Shown here in pieces: positions 6,393-8,409 of a stretch of DNA of 8,409 bases; positions within the stretch are counted from its first letter, which is position 1, and each line of letters begins with the position of its first letter. Origin of the DNA: CAYZXK01 sp964482395 (GTDB taxonomy: Bacteria > Planctomycetota > Phycisphaerae > UBA1845 > Fen-1342); the NCBI GenBank assembly GCA_964482395.1, contig CAYZXK010000146.1:1-8409 (forward strand). Direction: 5' to 3'. Position numbers and translations under genes: made by a program. The notes under the pieces were generated by a model that saw nothing but the letters and a program-made list of their open reading frames with translations, searched no databases and was not told the origin of the DNA.

Positions 6393-7487
6393 TCAAGTCT
6401 TCACATTGGCAAAGTGAAGCACCGCAACTGGGCCGAACACCAGGAGCGGTGCCCCGGTCACCAGGGTCGAGGAATAAGCCTCGGTTGATACACTGTGAGC
6501 CACAAAGGCCAGGCCGAAGCACAACCCGGTCAAAAGCAGGGCTTTGCCGCCGGCCGCCAGCACATTGCCCGGCTCGCGGGTCAGGAAGAACGGAATCGCC
6601 AGCAGCATCAGGACCCAGGTCAGCAGCGGCTGGGTAAACCGGATGTCGCGGGCCTTGGCCACCGCCGGCAGATTCGGAAGGTTGCGACTGCGCAACAGGG
6701 CGTTCATTTGCCGGAAGCTCATCAGGTCGGCCCATTGGGAAGACTGGCGCAACAGGATTTGCTCCGGCGACAAGGTGAAGGGGTACTCCTCCAGCGGTAG
6801 CCACTGGATGGAGTGTCCTAAGTCGGCGTCAGCGAACGCCGGACCCATCACCTGCCGGGCCCCGCGATCCAGCCGCCAGGTCTGGTGTTGCGGGTCGTAA
6901 ATGGCTGCATCGGCCCGGATGAGATTCGTGGGTATTCCGCGCTCATCCGGCTCGATGATGTATACGCCCTCCAGGCGTCCAGCCTGCACGCGCAGCTCCT
7001 GAGCGATCAGGACGCTGTTGCGGTCATCGCGCACGCAGCGAACCTCGACTTGTCGCACTTCGCCCAGGTCATCATGACGCCGGGCGATCTTGTGGGCGTA
7101 ACGGGGCACGATCAGTTCGCTGTTGATCAGCCAGAGGACCATCAGCCCGGCGGAGCAGACCAGGGCCGGCACTGCCAGGCGTTGAAGGGGCACGCCGGCC
7201 GCCACCAGCGGGGTGAGCTCGTTGTTCTTCAGCATCATGGCAAAAGTGAAACCGGCCGCGATGGCCATCAGCACCCCGCCGAGCTGCTGGTAGTACAGTA
7301 GCAGATTGTGTCCGTAGTAATCGGCCATGTTGGCCAGCACTCCGCTGGCCGGGAGCGCACGGTCCTTGGTGAATTCGTCCAGGTTGACCAGGACATCGCT
7401 GAATATGTACAGCCCCAAGCCCACCAGCAGCAGGATCAGGTAGCTGCCCAGAAAAGTCCGGGCGATGTAGCGGTCGACGATGTTCAT
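6393..7487 (-). CDS. lptG: LptG-like LPS export permease (LptF/LptG, YjgP/YjgQ family)
   Basis: The product is 364 aa. LptF and LptG form the membrane part of the LptB2FG ABC transporter, which extracts LPS from the inner membrane and passes it to LptC/LptA. The N-terminus MNIVDRYIARTF resembles the LDRYI start of LptG. Membrane segments are visible at about 13-35, 69-86, 104-123, 286-303, 312-333 and 341-360. This is the family's three-plus-three arrangement around a periplasmic domain (about 130-280). The cytoplasmic loop KNNELTPLVAAGVPLQRL (87-104) matches the coupling-helix region that contacts the LptB ATPase. A GGAG eight bases upstream supports the ATG at 7487. It follows the LptF-like gene by 16 bases and is followed by the response regulator after one base. 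F versus G is assigned from the N-terminus and gene order, so the symbol is less certain than the family. Confidence 0.9.
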   Translation of the reverse strand: MNIVDRYIARTFLGSYLILLLVGLGLYIFSDVLVNLDEFTKDRALPASGVLANMADYYGHNLLLYYQQLGGVLMAIAAGFTFAMMLKNNELTPLVAAGVPLQRLAVPALVCSAGLMVLWLINSELIVPRYAHKIARRHDDLGEVRQVEVRCVRDDRNSVLIAQELRVQAGRLEGVYIIEPDERGIPTNLIRADAAIYDPQHQTWRLDRGARQVMGPAFADADLGHSIQWLPLEEYPFTLSPEQILLRQSSQWADLMSFRQMNALLRSRNLPNLPAVAKARDIRFTQPLLTWVLMLLAIPFFLTREPGNVLAAGGKALLLTGLCFGLAFVAHSVSTEAYSSTLVTGAPLLVFGPVAVLHFANVKT

Positions 7488-7495
7488 CTTCGGCG

Positions 7496-7499
7496 CTCC
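7496..7499 (-). promoter_or_regulatory. Ribosome binding site GGAG of the lptG-like gene
   Basis: GGAG on the - strand lies eight bases before the ATG at 7487, in the 16-base gap after the upstream permease stop. It supports the chosen start. Confidence 0.65.
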
Positions 7500-7503
7500 G
7501 TCG

Positions 7504-8409
7504 TCATCGCCGCACTCCCAGCCGCACGATCAGGCCGTCAGCCAGCAGCATCAGCAGCAGGCCGCCCCAGCTCACCACCGGGCCGATCTGCGTGGTCTGC
7601 CGGTCCTCGGTGAGCTGCCGGCCCAGCACCAGCAGGACCAGGACGCTGAAGAATGGGATCATCGCCAGGGCGAAGGCGGCCAAGGCCCGCGACCCGCGGA
7701 AGATTACGCCCAGGGCCGCCCCCATTAGCAACGTCACCAGCACGCTGCTGGTATAGCCCATCCGGAAATTGATCGTCGCCACGATCTTGCGGCCCAATTG
7801 CTGCGCCTGTTTCTGAAGCCCGATCCGACGATCGCCCAGTTCCCGGTCCATCGGAAGCTCGACCTGCGGGTCCAGAATGGCCGCCGGCGTGTACCGCTCC
7901 ATTTCCGTATGGATGGCCTGCGGCACCAGAACCTGGTCCAGGTTCAGAGTCGGTTTGTGCCGTGGGGAGCCGCGCAGACCGGCCCCCAGGTCACGTTCGA
8001 GCACATCCTGGCTCGGAGTCTGAACCAGGCGGATTGTGACCAAGGTCCGGCTGGGCAGCGGCACGGTGGTCAGTTCGATCCGCTCGGCCTCATAAATGGT
8101 CCGCAACTGGCCTTCCGCCGACCGAAGTTCTATCCGGCCGGTTGCCAGAATGAGCTTCTCGCCGCCCCGCCGGGCCTGAGCCGCGGCGATCCGGTACTCC
8201 TGGCCGTACTCGTCCAGCAGCAGGACGGCCTGACCGGCCGCGATCCGCTCGGCACAGAAGTCATAGAAACGTTGCCGCGTGAGTTCGGCCAGGAAAGCCC
8301 GGAGGTCATCTCTCAGTCGGGGGGTCTCCCAGGGCGCATGACGCCAGCGGAGCAGGTCGCGCAGGTCGGCGGTCGTCAGACGGAAGGGAGCTGGAAGGGG
8401 GAGTTGCAC
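7504..8409 (-). CDS. lptF: LptF-like LPS export permease (partial, N-terminus beyond the window)
   Basis: 301 codons of coding frame run to the right edge and end at a TGA at 7504-7506. The first codon in view is GTG, but I read it as internal. The family begins with three membrane segments, and none is present here; the visible part starts in the region leading into the periplasmic domain. That soluble region covers about residues 1-215 (numbered from the window edge) and includes LLLDEYGQEYRIAAA and several beta strands. It is followed by three C-terminal membrane segments at about 222-237, 240-264 and 278-297. This matches the second half of an LptF/LptG permease. As the upstream member of a tandem pair it is most likely LptF, partner of the LptG-like protein in the LPS exporter. 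Ends of this family are weakly conserved, so F/G identity rests mainly on gene order. Confidence 0.82.
   Translation of the reverse strand: MQLPLPAPFRLTTADLRDLLRWRHAPWETPRLRDDLRAFLAELTRQRFYDFCAERIAAGQAVLLLDEYGQEYRIAAAQARRGGEKLILATGRIELRSAEGQLRTIYEAERIELTTVPLPSRTLVTIRLVQTPSQDVLERDLGAGLRGSPRHKPTLNLDQVLVPQAIHTEMERYTPAAILDPQVELPMDRELGDRRIGLQKQAQQLGRKIVATINFRMGYTSSVLVTLLMGAALGVIFRGSRALAAFALAMIPFFSVLVLLVLGRQLTEDRQTTQIGPVVSWGGLLLMLLADGLIVRLGVRR

Noticed and set aside
5735..6637. A 300-codon + strand open frame antisense to the response regulator and lptG
   Set aside because: It spans the junction of two clearly real - strand genes and shows no recognisable domain; long antisense frames are common in GC-rich DNA.
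8407..8409. GTG at the right edge as the start of the LptF-like protein
   Set aside because: The visible protein lacks the three N-terminal membrane segments of the family, so the codon is most likely an internal valine of a truncated gene.

Overview
This GC-rich window comes from a Gram-negative bacterium with an LPS-type outer membrane, because it carries two LptF/LptG-family permeases. The gene content (a Maf/DUF115 protein beside a cytidylyltransferase-like/SPASM protein, and an OmpR-type regulator with a 'YYESEIL' DNA-binding domain) would fit a planctomycete or a related deep-branching phylum. I infer this from protein style only; there is no rRNA or other taxonomic marker.

Layout. (1) 1-63, + strand: the last 20 codons of an unidentified gene. 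(2) 64-154: a short convergent gap. (3) 155-3765, - strand: a two-gene unit. The first gene is a Maf/DUF115 protein (656 aa) of the family that glycosylates flagellin or other surface proteins. The second, joined by a 4-base ATGA overlap, is a 547-aa protein with an NTP-transferase (SpsF/NeuA-like) front half and a radical SAM/SPASM-like back half. (4) 3766-3960: a divergent intergenic region with a good sigma70-like promoter for polX, an imperfect dyad over its -35 box, and a possible leaderless start for the Maf gene. (5) 3961-5697, + strand: a complete bacterial PolX (polymerase X plus PHP exonuclease) with all expected catalytic residues. (6) 5708-8409, - strand: an operon read leftward, made of an LptF-like permease cut by the window edge, an LptG-like permease, and an OmpR/PhoB-family response regulator whose ATG lies one base after the lptG stop.

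How the genes work together. The Maf-like protein and its coupled partner probably act in nonulosonic-acid or other nucleotide-sugar modification of surface proteins. LptF and LptG would form the inner-membrane part of the LPS exporter. The regulator is made in step with them but has no kinase in view. PolX is an independent repair gene between the two leftward units.

The most unusual object is the 547-aa protein. At the exact place and spacing of the radical SAM CxxxCxxC motif it has Q280, L284 and L287, while the downstream GDP-type motif and the four SPASM cysteines are kept. Its N-terminal nucleotide-binding signature is also eroded. It looks like a radical SAM/SPASM protein that has lost SAM-radical chemistry and may have been repurposed.
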